Origin: Pseudomonas asplenii
Lineage (GTDB): Bacteria; Pseudomonadota; Gammaproteobacteria; Pseudomonadales; Pseudomonadaceae
DNA length: 64,000 bases
NCBI RefSeq assembly: GCF_900105475.1
Contig: NZ_LT629777.1
Coordinates: 4,216,001 to 4,280,000 of the forward strand
Direction: 5' to 3'
Part shown: positions 52,499 to 60,423 of the stretch, piece by piece
Layout of the letters: every line of letters begins with the position of its first letter
Position numbering within the stretch: the first letter of the stretch is position 1
The notes under the pieces: generated by a model
Databases searched by the model: none
What the model was told of the DNA's origin: nothing
The model's input: the letters and a program-made list of their open reading frames with translations, nothing else
Position numbers and translations under genes: made by a program

Positions 52499-52990
52499 TT
52501 ACCAGGAAAAAGTCGATATGGGACGATTCCAGGACGTATCTCTCCAACCAAAGTTGAGCGGGGCACCCTTCTCATTCAATGCCTGATAGTGAACGTCCAC
52601 TTCTACCGCATTGCTTGCATTCCAACTCCCGCCAGGGGCATCTGACTTATCAGCGAGCCAGCGATCTCCGGCAACTTTATAAGTGACCCCATCTTCAATT
52701 TTTGTGTAGGTTCCATGTGGATTCCAGTCACTGCCTACCGAGTAATAGGACCTGTAGTCATGTTCGTTGCCAAAGCGTTTCAGTCGAATGTTGTATGTCT
52801 TCAAGCCCTGCGTCACGCTGGGGTAGGGGTGGCCGGTAATTCTTGCGGCCCCTCTGATCTTGCTGAGTTGCTGGTCGTCGAGGGTTGTGACTTGAATGCC
52901 CTTGGCTTCAAGTGAATCAAGAATGGAGGGTTGTGCCACACTGAGGGTCGGTAACAGAGCGGTCACTAACAGTAGGTGAGTGGTTTTCAT
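52499..52990 (-). CDS. Small exported protein with a double-glycine-like leader motif
   Basis: 163 residues from the ATG at 52990, preceded by AGGAG. Residues 1-19 are a typical Sec signal peptide (LLLVTALLPTLSVA). Just after it comes TLDDQQLSKIRGA (36-48): counting GA as -2/-1, hydrophobic residues fall at -12 (L37), -7 (L42) and -4 (I45), which is the classical double-glycine leader pattern of class II bacteriocins and other C39 substrates. The remaining part of about 115 residues is Tyr/Trp/Gly/Asp-rich (YRSYYSVGSDWNPHG, GGSWNASNAVEVDVHY), ends in TFSW and looks beta-structured. Its function is unknown. The C39 peptidase encoded three genes downstream is the obvious processing enzyme. Confidence 0.75.
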   Translation of the reverse strand: MKTTHLLLVTALLPTLSVAQPSILDSLEAKGIQVTTLDDQQLSKIRGAARITGHPYPSVTQGLKTYNIRLKRFGNEHDYRSYYSVGSDWNPHGTYTKIEDGVTYKVAGDRWLADKSDAPGGSWNASNAVEVDVHYQALNEKGAPLNFGWRDTSWNRPISTFSW

Positions 52991-53189
52991 ATTTGACTCC
53001 TGTTTCAAAAACTTCAGCGATTTTGGTTTGCAGAGCCAGGAACGATCTCGCAATTGATCTGCCTTATCTTTGGGGCGGTCGAGGAGCGCTTATCATTTTT
53101 GTCGCTGCCCAGGATTCAGGTGCTGCTCATTTGTAAGTGGATATTTAATATCTTTTGAGGTGGCTTAATAACTGGCCAAACGGATAGGT

Positions 53190-53215
53190 TTTTTATTATT
53201 TGGGAATAATAAAAA
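53190..53215. promoter_or_regulatory. Perfect AT-only inverted repeat, possible operator
   Basis: TTTTTATTATT (53190-53200) and AATAATAAAAA (53205-53215) form an 11-base perfect inverted repeat around TGGG. It lies about 200 bases upstream of the small exported protein gene. It could be a regulator site or a weak terminator. Confidence 0.45.
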
Positions 53216-53380
53216 CTGATCTGGGGTTGTATGCGAATATAGGTAGGAAATAGCTGTAGCCTTAAAGCTACATAGACGTGCATAACAGGATTTGTATGCA
53301 GCGAGATTGCGCGAAGCGTCAGAGCACTTTCTGGTGTGATTGCCGGCCTATTTGCGGGCAAGTCGGGGACGCCGCACCGC

Positions 53381-53403
53381 CGCTCCCCCAGGCAGGGGGA
53401 GCG
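53381..53403. repeat. GC-rich hairpin after the EamA gene, terminator- or REP-like
   Basis: CGCTCCCCC (53381-53389) and GGGGGAGCG (53395-53403) form a 9-base perfect stem with loop AGGCA, 18 bases beyond the EamA stop. The flank at 53341-53380 (GCCGGCCTATTTGCGGGCAA...) resembles Pseudomonas REP elements from memory. Confidence 0.5.
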
Positions 53404-53421
53404 TCAAGCGAGAGCTTCACC

Positions 53422-54318
53422 CTATCGAGCAAACCGCCGAGCCCCTGCGACACAGAAAATGACCGCCACCGTCACCCCCAGCATCCCCAGACTCACCTGC
53501 TCATGCAACAACGTAGCCGCCAACGCCAACCCGAAGAACGGCTGCAACAACTGCAGTTGCCCCACCGCCGCAATTCCCCCCTGGGCCAACCCGCGGTACC
53601 AGAACACAAACCCGATCAACATACTGAACAACGACACATACCCCAGGCACCCCCAGGCTGCCGCCGAAATCCCTGAAAGGCTCGGTGGCGCGCAAAGCCA
53701 GCTCAACACCAGCATCAGCGGCAATGACAGCACCAGCGCCCAGCAGATCACCTGCCAGCCGCCGAGTGTCCGCGACAGCCTGGCCCCTTCGGCATAGCCC
53801 AAGCCACAGACCAGAATCGCCGCCAGCATCAGCAGATCCCCCACGGGCGAGGCACTGAGCCCCTGGGCCAGCGCATAACCGACCACCAGCAGACTGCCCA
53901 GTACCGAAAAGCACCAGAATGCTGTCCTCGGCCGCTCGCCGCCGCGCAGTACGGCAAAGACCGCCGTGGCCAGCGGCAGCAAACCGACGAAGACGATGGA
54001 ATGCGCCGAGGTCACATACTGCAGGGCCAGCGCTGTCAGCAAGGGAAAACCGAGAACGACCCCCAGGGCCACGACCCCCAGCGACCACAACTGACCCCGG
54101 GCCGGACGCCGCTCCCCGAAGACCCATAGCAAGGCCAGCGCCAGCACCCCGGCAATACTCGCCCGCACCACCGTGAGAAAGACCGGGTCGAACTCCAGCA
54201 CCGCCAGCCGCGTGGTAGGCAGCGAGCCGCTGAAAATCACCACGCCGATCAGGCCGTTGAGCCATCCTTTCGTGCGCGGGCTGGTCGTTGATTGTTGCAG
54301 GTTCGATAGCTGTTCCAT
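53422..54318 (-). CDS. EamA/DMT-superfamily membrane exporter
   Basis: 298 residues from the ATG at 54318 (MEQLSNLQQ), with about ten hydrophobic helices in two EamA repeats (for example GLIGVVIFSGSLPTTRLAVL, VRASIAGVLALALLWVF, YVTSAHSIVFVGLLPLATAV, QLLQPFFGLALAATLLHEQ). The family exports small metabolites or amino acids; the substrate cannot be told. It is divergent from a MocR-type regulator, a frequent pairing in which the regulator controls the transporter. The 5' frame is open to 54354, but the first ATG there lacks support. Confidence 0.9.
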   Translation of the reverse strand: MEQLSNLQQSTTSPRTKGWLNGLIGVVIFSGSLPTTRLAVLEFDPVFLTVVRASIAGVLALALLWVFGERRPARGQLWSLGVVALGVVLGFPLLTALALQYVTSAHSIVFVGLLPLATAVFAVLRGGERPRTAFWCFSVLGSLLVVGYALAQGLSASPVGDLLMLAAILVCGLGYAEGARLSRTLGGWQVICWALVLSLPLMLVLSWLCAPPSLSGISAAAWGCLGYVSLFSMLIGFVFWYRGLAQGGIAAVGQLQLLQPFFGLALAATLLHEQVSLGMLGVTVAVIFCVAGARRFAR

Positions 54319-54392
54319 TCGGCAGCAGGCTCCTCGGGGGCGGGCGTGTCTCACGTTGGGATTGCATGAAGGGCATGCTAGAGTCGACTATG

Positions 54393-54414
54393 ATGACAAT
54401 CAAAGAATTGTCAT
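54393..54414. promoter_or_regulatory. Inverted repeat ATGACAAT-N6-ATTGTCAT in the EamA/MocR intergenic region
   Basis: A perfect 8-base inverted repeat with 6-base spacer lies just upstream of the MocR start and within the divergent promoter region, so it is a likely operator for that regulator. If translation began at 54390 or 54393 the repeat would be inside the gene. Confidence 0.55.
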
Positions 54415-54428
54415 GGATACGCTTTCAC

Positions 54429-55760
54429 ATGCCACGCCTGCGCTACAAGACACTGGTCGATACCCTCGCTGCGGATATCCGCTCGGGCAGGCTTTCGCCC
54501 GGCAGCCGCCTGCCGACCCACCGGCAGTTGGCCGAAACCCACGGGGTGGCGCTGGTGACGGCTACCCGGGTCTATGGCGAGTTGGAGAGCATGGGCCTGG
54601 TCAGTGGCGAAACGGGTCGTGGCACCTTCGTTCGGGAAACCACCCTGCCGCCGGGGCAGGGCATCGACCAGCCGGAAATCGCCGCGGGTGTAGCCGACCT
54701 CAACTTCAACTATCCCTCGCTGCCGGGTCAGTCGGAGCTGCTGCGCAACGGCCTGCGGCAACTCGCGCTGTCGGGCGACCTGGAGTCCCTGTTGCGCTAC
54801 CAGCCCCATGCCGGACGCCCGCATGAACGTAATACCGTGGCCCGCCACCTGCGGGTTCGCGGCATCAGGGTCACACCCGAGCAGGTCCTTATCGTCGACG
54901 GTGCCCAGCACGGCCTGGCCGTGACGATGATGGCGCTGCTGCAACCCGGCGACGTGATTGCCGCCGATGCGTTGACCTATTCCGGTTTCAAGGTGACCGC
55001 CGAGGCCCTGCACCTGGAGATCCTGCCGATTCCTGTGCTCGAACACGGGCCGGACCTGCAGGCGCTCGACCGGCTGTGCCGAACTCGCCGTGTGCGGGCG
55101 GTCTACAGCATTCCGACGTTGCACAATCCGTTGGGCTGGGTACTGGATCTTGCCCAACGCGAACAGTTGGTGGCGCTGGCCCGCCGACACGATCTGCTGC
55201 TGATCGAGGATGGCGCCTATGCCTTCCTGGCCGAAGATCCACCGGCGCCGCTGATCGAGTTGGCACCCGAACGGACGATCTATGTCTCAGGGTTGTCGAA
55301 GAATGTCGCCACCGGTCTGCGGGTCGGTTTTGTCGCTGCGCCGTTGCCCACGGTGCCGCTGTTGCAGCGGGCGATCAGGGCCACCACCTGGAACACGCCG
55401 GGGGTGATGACGGCCCTGGCCTGCGCCTGGCTGGAGGATGGCACGGTCGCCCGCCTGGAAACCGAAAAGCGCCGCGATGCCCGGGCTCGCCAGGTGTTGG
55501 CCGCCGAGGTACTGGCGGGCTTGCCCTGTATCACCCATCCGGCGTCCTACTTTCTCTGGCTGCCGCTGGCCGAAGAGGCGCGCGCGGACCGGATCACCAA
55601 GGCCTTGCTGGAGCTGAATGTCGCGGTGTCGACCGCCGAGCCCTTTGCCGTCTCGGCCCATGTGCCCCATGCGCTGCGCCTGGCACTCGGTTCCGTGGAA
55701 ATGCCGGTGCTGCGTGCAGCGCTGGAGAAGGTGAGGTGGGTGGTCGAAGCGGCCTCCTGA
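54429..55760 (+). CDS. MocR/PdxR-family regulator (GntR winged helix fused to class I aminotransferase domain)
   Basis: 443 residues from the ATG at 54429 (MPRLRYKTLVDTLAADIRSG). ATGs at 54390 and 54393 are alternatives; I prefer 54429 because the inverted repeat at 54393-54414 would otherwise be coding, though no start has a good ribosome site. Residues about 5-70 are a GntR-type winged helix (SPGSRLPTHRQLAETHGVAL, GRGTFVRE). The rest is an aminotransferase-like PLP domain, with the PLP lysine probably Lys291 in SGLSKNVATGLRVGF and YSIPTLHNPLG. Such regulators sense PLP or amino-acid derivatives rather than catalyse. It probably regulates the divergent EamA exporter (inference). Confidence 0.9.
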   Translation: MPRLRYKTLVDTLAADIRSGRLSPGSRLPTHRQLAETHGVALVTATRVYGELESMGLVSGETGRGTFVRETTLPPGQGIDQPEIAAGVADLNFNYPSLPGQSELLRNGLRQLALSGDLESLLRYQPHAGRPHERNTVARHLRVRGIRVTPEQVLIVDGAQHGLAVTMMALLQPGDVIAADALTYSGFKVTAEALHLEILPIPVLEHGPDLQALDRLCRTRRVRAVYSIPTLHNPLGWVLDLAQREQLVALARRHDLLLIEDGAYAFLAEDPPAPLIELAPERTIYVSGLSKNVATGLRVGFVAAPLPTVPLLQRAIRATTWNTPGVMTALACAWLEDGTVARLETEKRRDARARQVLAAEVLAGLPCITHPASYFLWLPLAEEARADRITKALLELNVAVSTAEPFAVSAHVPHALRLALGSVEMPVLRAALEKVRWVVEAAS

Positions 55761-55836
55761 GCCACTGCGGTCCGGCCTGCCTGTGTTAACGTGACGGCCC
55801 GCTCGAAACCCGCCAAGACCAGGATCGCCAGGCGCC

Positions 55837-56736
55837 ATGGCCGACAATGACTACGAGCTGTACGAACGCTTCCACACACCGGACCCGTGCATCGCCGAGC
55901 GCGAGCGGGTCGCGATGTCCCCGGAGGAAAAGGCCTGGGCCCTGTACAAGGGCAGTCTGCACCGCAGTGGCTGGCTGGAGTGGTTGATCCTGCCGGTGGT
56001 GATCGGCCTGTGGGCGCCGATGGTGTGCATCGTCCTCGTGTTGTTGGCCTATCAGGCGTTGTTCGCGCCCGAATTCGATCCGCAACGGCATGGGGAGGCT
56101 ATTTTTACGGCAATGCTGTTGAGCACCCTGTTGCTGTTCGTTGTGTGGGTGGCCTGGAATCGCCACCGTGCGCTTCACGATCCACGGCTGCTGTATTGGC
56201 GGGACCTGCCCGAGGTGGCCGAGGTCGAGCTGGAGCGGCACACCCTGGTGTCGGCGTTCAGCCTGTGGTCGAGCGATTACGATCCGGATAATCCGCAAGT
56301 CGCGCGGTGGGTCGATGGGCGAATTCAGCAGATGGCCGACAGTGGAGTGTCGCAGTGGCTGCTGGCGCGGACCGCCGAGGGTCGCTGGCTGGTGCTGTGC
56401 GAGCGCGTTGCCGGGACGTTTCGCGGCTATGGTACGCAGGTGCGGCCAGCAGCGGCCAGCCAATGGCCGTTGAGCCGGGAACTGGCGATTGCCTTCGCTC
56501 CCCGTACCAACGTTCCCCTCGGGCTGCGTTTTTCCGGAGCACCGCTGGCGCTGGCTGAAACCAGCCACTGGTTGAGTCGCGGCGATCTCGACAGGCTGAC
56601 CCGCGTCGCCCATCACTGGACGTTTTTTGCGCCGGAGCGTTATGGGCTGATCAATTCCGCCTACGTTCCCTGGCTTGAGGAGCTGCTGGGCCGGGTGCAA
56701 CCGGGTGTAGCTGACAGCACGCTGCCAGTCTGCTGA
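55837..56736 (+). CDS. Hypothetical inner-membrane protein with two transmembrane helices
   Basis: 299 residues with no family I recognise. Two hydrophobic helices at about 48-72 (LILPVVIGLWAPMVCIVLVLL) and 88-108 (AIFTAMLLSTLLLFVVWVAW) anchor it. The remaining 190 residues form a soluble domain rich in Trp and Arg (SAFSLWSSDYDPDNPQVARW, QWLLARTAEGRWLVLCERV). It stands alone, 76 bases after the MocR gene. Codon use is like that of its neighbours. Confidence 0.75.
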   Translation: MADNDYELYERFHTPDPCIAERERVAMSPEEKAWALYKGSLHRSGWLEWLILPVVIGLWAPMVCIVLVLLAYQALFAPEFDPQRHGEAIFTAMLLSTLLLFVVWVAWNRHRALHDPRLLYWRDLPEVAEVELERHTLVSAFSLWSSDYDPDNPQVARWVDGRIQQMADSGVSQWLLARTAEGRWLVLCERVAGTFRGYGTQVRPAAASQWPLSRELAIAFAPRTNVPLGLRFSGAPLALAETSHWLSRGDLDRLTRVAHHWTFFAPERYGLINSAYVPWLEELLGRVQPGVADSTLPVC

Positions 56737-57124
56737 GAAACCTTCTGTAGAAGCTGCTGCAAAAGCCGCTGTTCAGACGCAAAAGTGCTGGATCGCGCAC
56801 GCAATAGCACAGCGGGTTATAGCCGTTATCCAGAGACGGTCGATTGTTGAATGAAGGCTGTCCGAAAGGTCAGAAAAAACCTACGTAATACGGGCGTTCT
56901 GCTAGGCTATGACCTGTAGCAGTTGTGTGGCAGTTGCGTCAGCAGCCGCGCGGCCTACTGCCAGGGAAGGAGGTTCAAGGTCGGCGCAAATGCCAGCGTT
57001 TGCCGTTCGCTGCCTTCCATCATTCGTTCGGTTGATAATGACCATCGAGAAACGCAAGTTCTGTTTTTCGGGCGAAAGAGGAAGATAGCGTCATACCAAA
57101 CCTGCTTTTGAAGGAACCCGAGCG
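56737..57124. other. Intergenic region without recognised gene
   Basis: 388 bases. Part of it (about 56755-56800) has short GCTG/AAGCCGC repeats, but I see no strong hairpin or operator. The 3' part must hold the promoter of the exported protein at 57125, and GAAGGA about 10 bases before that start is its ribosome site. A 62-codon open frame at 56923-57111 looks spurious. Confidence 0.4.
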
Positions 57125-57808
57125 ATGAACATTTCAACCCTGCTGGCTTTTGTCGCCGTCCTCAGCACTGGTATTGCCACAACCGTTCCCGCCCAGGCCG
57201 CCGATAGCAGCCGTGACGAGCAGTCCTGCCATTTCCTGCCGGTGACCGACAGCGGCTTCAGCCTGAAACAGGCCCGCTCTGTCGGTGTGCTCTACAGCGA
57301 AAACACCGTCAATACGCTCCAATACCTGGAGCGCTACCACAGCGTTGCGCTGAACGGGGCGAAGAACGATGCGCTCGATTCGCGCATCAGCAGCGCGTTC
57401 GTCAGCAGCTCCGACCCGACATTGGCGATCGACTGGCTCAAGGGCTCGTTGCAGAAACAATTCACCTCCGTGACCGTCTACGACAACCTCGATGCCGTGG
57501 TGAAGGCCCATCCCGACGTGGTGGTGATGCTGGACACCTACAGCCGTCTGGTGACCAAGCGCAACAACCAGTTCGAGGCCCGCTTCGTTGCCAGGTTCTA
57601 TGACTCGAACCTGCAGTACATCGGTCAGGCCCAAGGCTCCACCGGCAAGCAACTGTCCTCCGTGTGGGTCAAGGGCAAGGCCGCTCCGGAGATCGCTGCG
57701 CAGATCAATCAGCAGCGTGACCTGCAGGTCGATGCGCTGAAACAGTTCGATGCCTCGCTCAAGGCACTGGTGACTTCGGGCAATATGGAGCGGGTCGCGA
57801 CCAACTGA
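57125..57808 (+). CDS. Exported hypothetical protein
   Basis: 227 residues with a clear Sec signal peptide (MNISTLLAFVAVLSTGIATT, then VPAQA|ADSS). The mature part has a single Cys near its start and an alternating alpha/beta character (SVTVYDNLDAVVKAHPDVVVMLDTYSR), somewhat like periplasmic proteins that assemble envelope structures. I do not recognise the family. A strong GAAGGA ribosome site supports the start. It stands alone, with a convergent small gene downstream. Confidence 0.75.
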   Translation: MNISTLLAFVAVLSTGIATTVPAQAADSSRDEQSCHFLPVTDSGFSLKQARSVGVLYSENTVNTLQYLERYHSVALNGAKNDALDSRISSAFVSSSDPTLAIDWLKGSLQKQFTSVTVYDNLDAVVKAHPDVVVMLDTYSRLVTKRNNQFEARFVARFYDSNLQYIGQAQGSTGKQLSSVWVKGKAAPEIAAQINQQRDLQVDALKQFDASLKALVTSGNMERVATN

Positions 57809-57829
57809 TCGTCCAGTGCCTGCGGCCGG

Positions 57830-58159
57830 TCAGCGGCGGGCCAGCTTGTACTTGACGCAATCCTCGTAGAAGCTGCGGCGGATGGCCTCGGGTTTGAGCC
57901 GCGACCGGCTGTCGTAGGTCTGTTCGGTGATACCCAGGGCCATCATGCGCATCCAGCCCTTGCTGAACTTATAGGCCTGGATCTTCTGCCGGGCGGCATA
58001 CAGCGACACCCCCGAGAGCTTCAGCTCCTGCGCCCTGGCTGCGGTACCGGCGCCCCAACTGCACTGGTAACGATCATTCGACTTCAGCTCCTTGCCATCG
58101 GCGCAGAGTGCGATGCCGGCCAGGGAAAACGAGATCAGCGTAGTCCATACTGTTCGCAT
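57830..58159 (-). CDS. Small exported hypothetical protein
   Basis: 109 residues from the ATG at 58159; a TTG at 58168 is also in frame but less likely. Residues 1-20 form a signal peptide (TTLISFSLAGIALCADG). The mature part has two cysteines (CSWGAG and DCVKYK near the end) that could form a disulfide, and is basic and helical. No family recognised. It is convergent with the exported protein at 57125 and lies 5' of, but separate from, the sensor kinase gene. Confidence 0.7.
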   Translation of the reverse strand: MRTVWTTLISFSLAGIALCADGKELKSNDRYQCSWGAGTAARAQELKLSGVSLYAARQKIQAYKFSKGWMRMMALGITEQTYDSRSRLKPEAIRRSFYEDCVKYKLARR

Positions 58160-58252
58160 TAAGCTCAACCTAACTGCCTGAAAATAAAGTGATTCTGGCT
58201 GTTGCTGAACAGTTGCGGGGCCATCAAAGTGCCTGCTGTCGGGGCCTTGGCC

Positions 58253-59617
58253 TCAACCGGGCTCCGGTGTCGGCAGGCGCAATTCCACACACAATCCTCG
58301 TGGTGTTCGATTGCTGAACGCCAGGCTGCCCCCCAGTCGACGGGTAATCACTTCGACGATCGACAGGCCCAGCCCGGCACCCTGCGGGTTGCCGGCGCTA
58401 TAGAACCGATCGCACAACCTGCCCAGCAGCTCGTTGCTCACGCCTGGCCCTTCATCGAGGATCCGCAGCCGCGTGCACGAGCCCGCGCGTTCGAGCACGA
58501 TCTGCACTTCGCTCGCGGCTGGCGCGAAGTTCAGCGCGTTGCCCACCAGGTTCTGCAGCAGGATCGAGAGCGCAGTGGGGTCGGCGAGCAGGCGTATGTC
58601 GTCTTCGCAGTCCAGGACCAGTTCGACCTGGCGTTCCCAGGCCAGCGGTGTCAGCTCGGCCAGTTCCTCGCGTACCACTGCGGCCAGGTTCAGTGCCTGT
58701 CGGGGCTGCTGCTGCGGTTGCAGGCGCGCCATGGTCAGCAACTGGCTGACGATCCGTGTCGCCCGACTGACGCCTTGGCGCAGAAAGGCCAGCGCCTCCT
58801 CGCGTTCTTCGCGGGTGCTCGCGGCCTGGGCGTTCTGCGCGTGAATATCCAGCACTGCCAGTGGGGTGCGCAGTTCGTGGGCGGCGTCGGCGATGAAGCG
58901 CCGCTCGCGTTCCAGCAGCGTACGCAATTGTTCCAGCAGATGGTCCAGGGTGGCGCGCATGGGTAGCAGTTCCGGCGGCAATGGCCCGGCCTGCAACGGC
59001 TCGAGGCTGTCCACCGCCCGCCTGCGTAGATGGCGGTGCAGCCGTTGCAGTGGGCTGAGCCCCCAGCCCAGCAGCGCCCAGATCACCACGACCAGTACCG
59101 GCAGGCCCAGCAGTGTCGGCCAGAGGGTGTGCTGGACGATCCGCTGGATCAGGTCCTGGCGCAGGTCATCGCGCTCGCCGACCCAGATCTGCAGGCCCTG
59201 CTGTTCGTCCTTGAGCAGGAAACCGCACCATTGCCTGTTGCCCTCGTTGAAGTCATGGGCCCCGGCGGGTGGCGGTGCGGCCAGGGCGGGCGCATCCAGC
59301 GAGCGCGACAGCAACTGGCCCTCGCCATCCCAGATCTGGAAGGTCAGCAGGGTTTCGTAGGGATGTATGTGGCCTTCGTTGCCCACCTGCGACATCGCCC
59401 GGCCGAATGCCGCCTGCAAGCGGCCCCAGTCGGTGGTCTGCAGCGGCTGCTGTTCGAGGAGCCCCTGCAGCAGGCGTGCGGATTGCACTAGTTGAGCGTC
59501 GTAGATTTCCTCGATCTCCCGGTGGCTGTCACGCAGAGCCAGCCAGGCCAGAGTCAGACTGCCGACGATCACCAGCAGCAGGGTGGGCGCGAGGATGCGG
59601 GTGCGGATGGAGATCAA
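58253..59617 (-). CDS. Sensor histidine kinase of a two-component system
   Basis: 454 residues: a first membrane helix (about 8-28, LAPTLLLVIVGSLTLAWLAL), a periplasmic sensor of about 130 residues, a second helix (PTLLGLPVLVVVIWALLGWG), a linker, the HisKA phosphoacceptor His247 in DAAHELRTPLAVL, and an ATPase domain with N-box LLQNLVGNALNFAP, G1 DEGPGV and G2 GAGLGLSIV. The size and layout fit the QseC/PmrB/TctE type. The ATG overlaps the response regulator stop (ATGA), so the two are co-translated. The signal is unknown. The neighbouring divergent envelope-modifying enzyme suggests cell-surface stress or a cationic ligand. Confidence 0.93.
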   Translation of the reverse strand: MISIRTRILAPTLLLVIVGSLTLAWLALRDSHREIEEIYDAQLVQSARLLQGLLEQQPLQTTDWGRLQAAFGRAMSQVGNEGHIHPYETLLTFQIWDGEGQLLSRSLDAPALAAPPPAGAHDFNEGNRQWCGFLLKDEQQGLQIWVGERDDLRQDLIQRIVQHTLWPTLLGLPVLVVVIWALLGWGLSPLQRLHRHLRRRAVDSLEPLQAGPLPPELLPMRATLDHLLEQLRTLLERERRFIADAAHELRTPLAVLDIHAQNAQAASTREEREEALAFLRQGVSRATRIVSQLLTMARLQPQQQPRQALNLAAVVREELAELTPLAWERQVELVLDCEDDIRLLADPTALSILLQNLVGNALNFAPAASEVQIVLERAGSCTRLRILDEGPGVSNELLGRLCDRFYSAGNPQGAGLGLSIVEVITRRLGGSLAFSNRTPRGLCVELRLPTPEPG

Positions 59618-60279
59618 GGCTGCGCTTCCAGCAGATAACCGACGCCGCGTACCGTGCGGATCAGTGCGCTGTCGAGTTTCTTGCGCAGGTTGTGGATCAG
59701 CACTTCCAGGGTGTTGCCCGGCCCGCTGTCCTGCCAGCCATAAAGTGCAGCGCTGAGGCGTTCGCGGGTGACGACGGCGCCAGGACGGATCAGCAATTGG
59801 TGCAGGAGTTGATACTCCATTGGCGTCACGAGGATCGGGTTGGCCTGGTAATGCACCTGCTGCGTCGCCGGGTTCAGGCTGATGCCCGCATGTTCCAGCA
59901 ACGGCTGGGCGCGCCCCTGGCTGCGACGCAGCAGGGCGCGGATACGGGCCTTTAGTTCGTCCAGATCGAAGGGCTTGACCAGGTAATCGTCAGCGCCGGC
60001 GTCCAGCCCCAGGACCCGATCGACCTTGGCGTCGCGGGCGGTCAGCACCAGCACCGGAACGTCGCCGTGGGGCAGGGCACGGGTTTCGCGCAACAGGGTC
60101 AAGCCATCCAGGTGCGGCAAGCCGAGGTCCAGCAGGACCAGGTCGAAACGCTCGCAACGCAAGGCATGGGCGGCCTGGCGCCCATCGGCCAGCCAGTCCA
60201 GTGTGTAGCCCTCACCGCGCAGGGCCACCTGGATCCCACGCGCCAACGCCTCATCGTCTTCTACCAGTAATACCCGCAA
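59614..60279 (-). CDS. OmpR/PhoB-family response regulator
   Basis: 221 residues if translation starts at the TTG at 60279, which places the normal receiver start RVLLVEDDEAL at the N-terminus; GAGG lies about 10 bases upstream. Longer starts at 60330 or 60390 would add an unusual extension. The receiver has Asp8/Asp9, phosphorylation site Asp51 (LLDLGLP), Thr80 and Lys102 (LVKPFDLDEL). The C-terminal winged helix (VVTRERLSAALYGW, NTLEVLIHNLRKKLDS) binds DNA. It is coupled to the histidine kinase downstream and divergent from the transferase at 60424, the likely target (inference). Confidence 0.93.
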   Translation of the reverse strand: MRVLLVEDDEALARGIQVALRGEGYTLDWLADGRQAAHALRCERFDLVLLDLGLPHLDGLTLLRETRALPHGDVPVLVLTARDAKVDRVLGLDAGADDYLVKPFDLDELKARIRALLRRSQGRAQPLLEHAGISLNPATQQVHYQANPILVTPMEYQLLHQLLIRPGAVVTRERLSAALYGWQDSGPGNTLEVLIHNLRKKLDSALIRTVRGVGYLLEAQP

Positions 60280-60423
60280 AGCCTGACCCTCGCGCCCATC
60301 AAAGGCGCCATCATCGCTGTCGCGAAGCATTTGGATACGGATGATGTGTAACAACCCGTTGCTCGCTAAGACTGCATTAAGCTTCGCCACCGATCGTGGG
60401 CCACGCTTGATTCACTTGCGGAT

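Larger units (their letters stand above)
52991..53421. promoter_or_regulatory. Intergenic region before the C39-associated gene group
   Basis: This 431-base gap holds an AT-rich part (about 53140-53260) likely to contain the promoter of the leftward 52990 gene, a strong AT palindrome (53190-53215) and a GC-rich hairpin (53381-53403). I see no convincing gene; the open frames here lack ribosome sites. Confidence 0.5.

Noticed and set aside
48358..53421. Genomic island or mobile element next to the lipopeptide locus
   Set aside because: Despite lower GC at about 51900-53300 I see no integrase, transposase, tRNA or flanking direct repeats.
54173..54826. 217-codon open frame overlapping the start of the MocR gene
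   Set aside because: It is in another frame over the clear GntR helix-turn-helix and has no family features or ribosome site.
56923..57111. 62-codon open frame in the intergenic region
   Set aside because: No ribosome site, composition unlike protein, Cys/Arg-rich without pattern; it is better read as promoter region.
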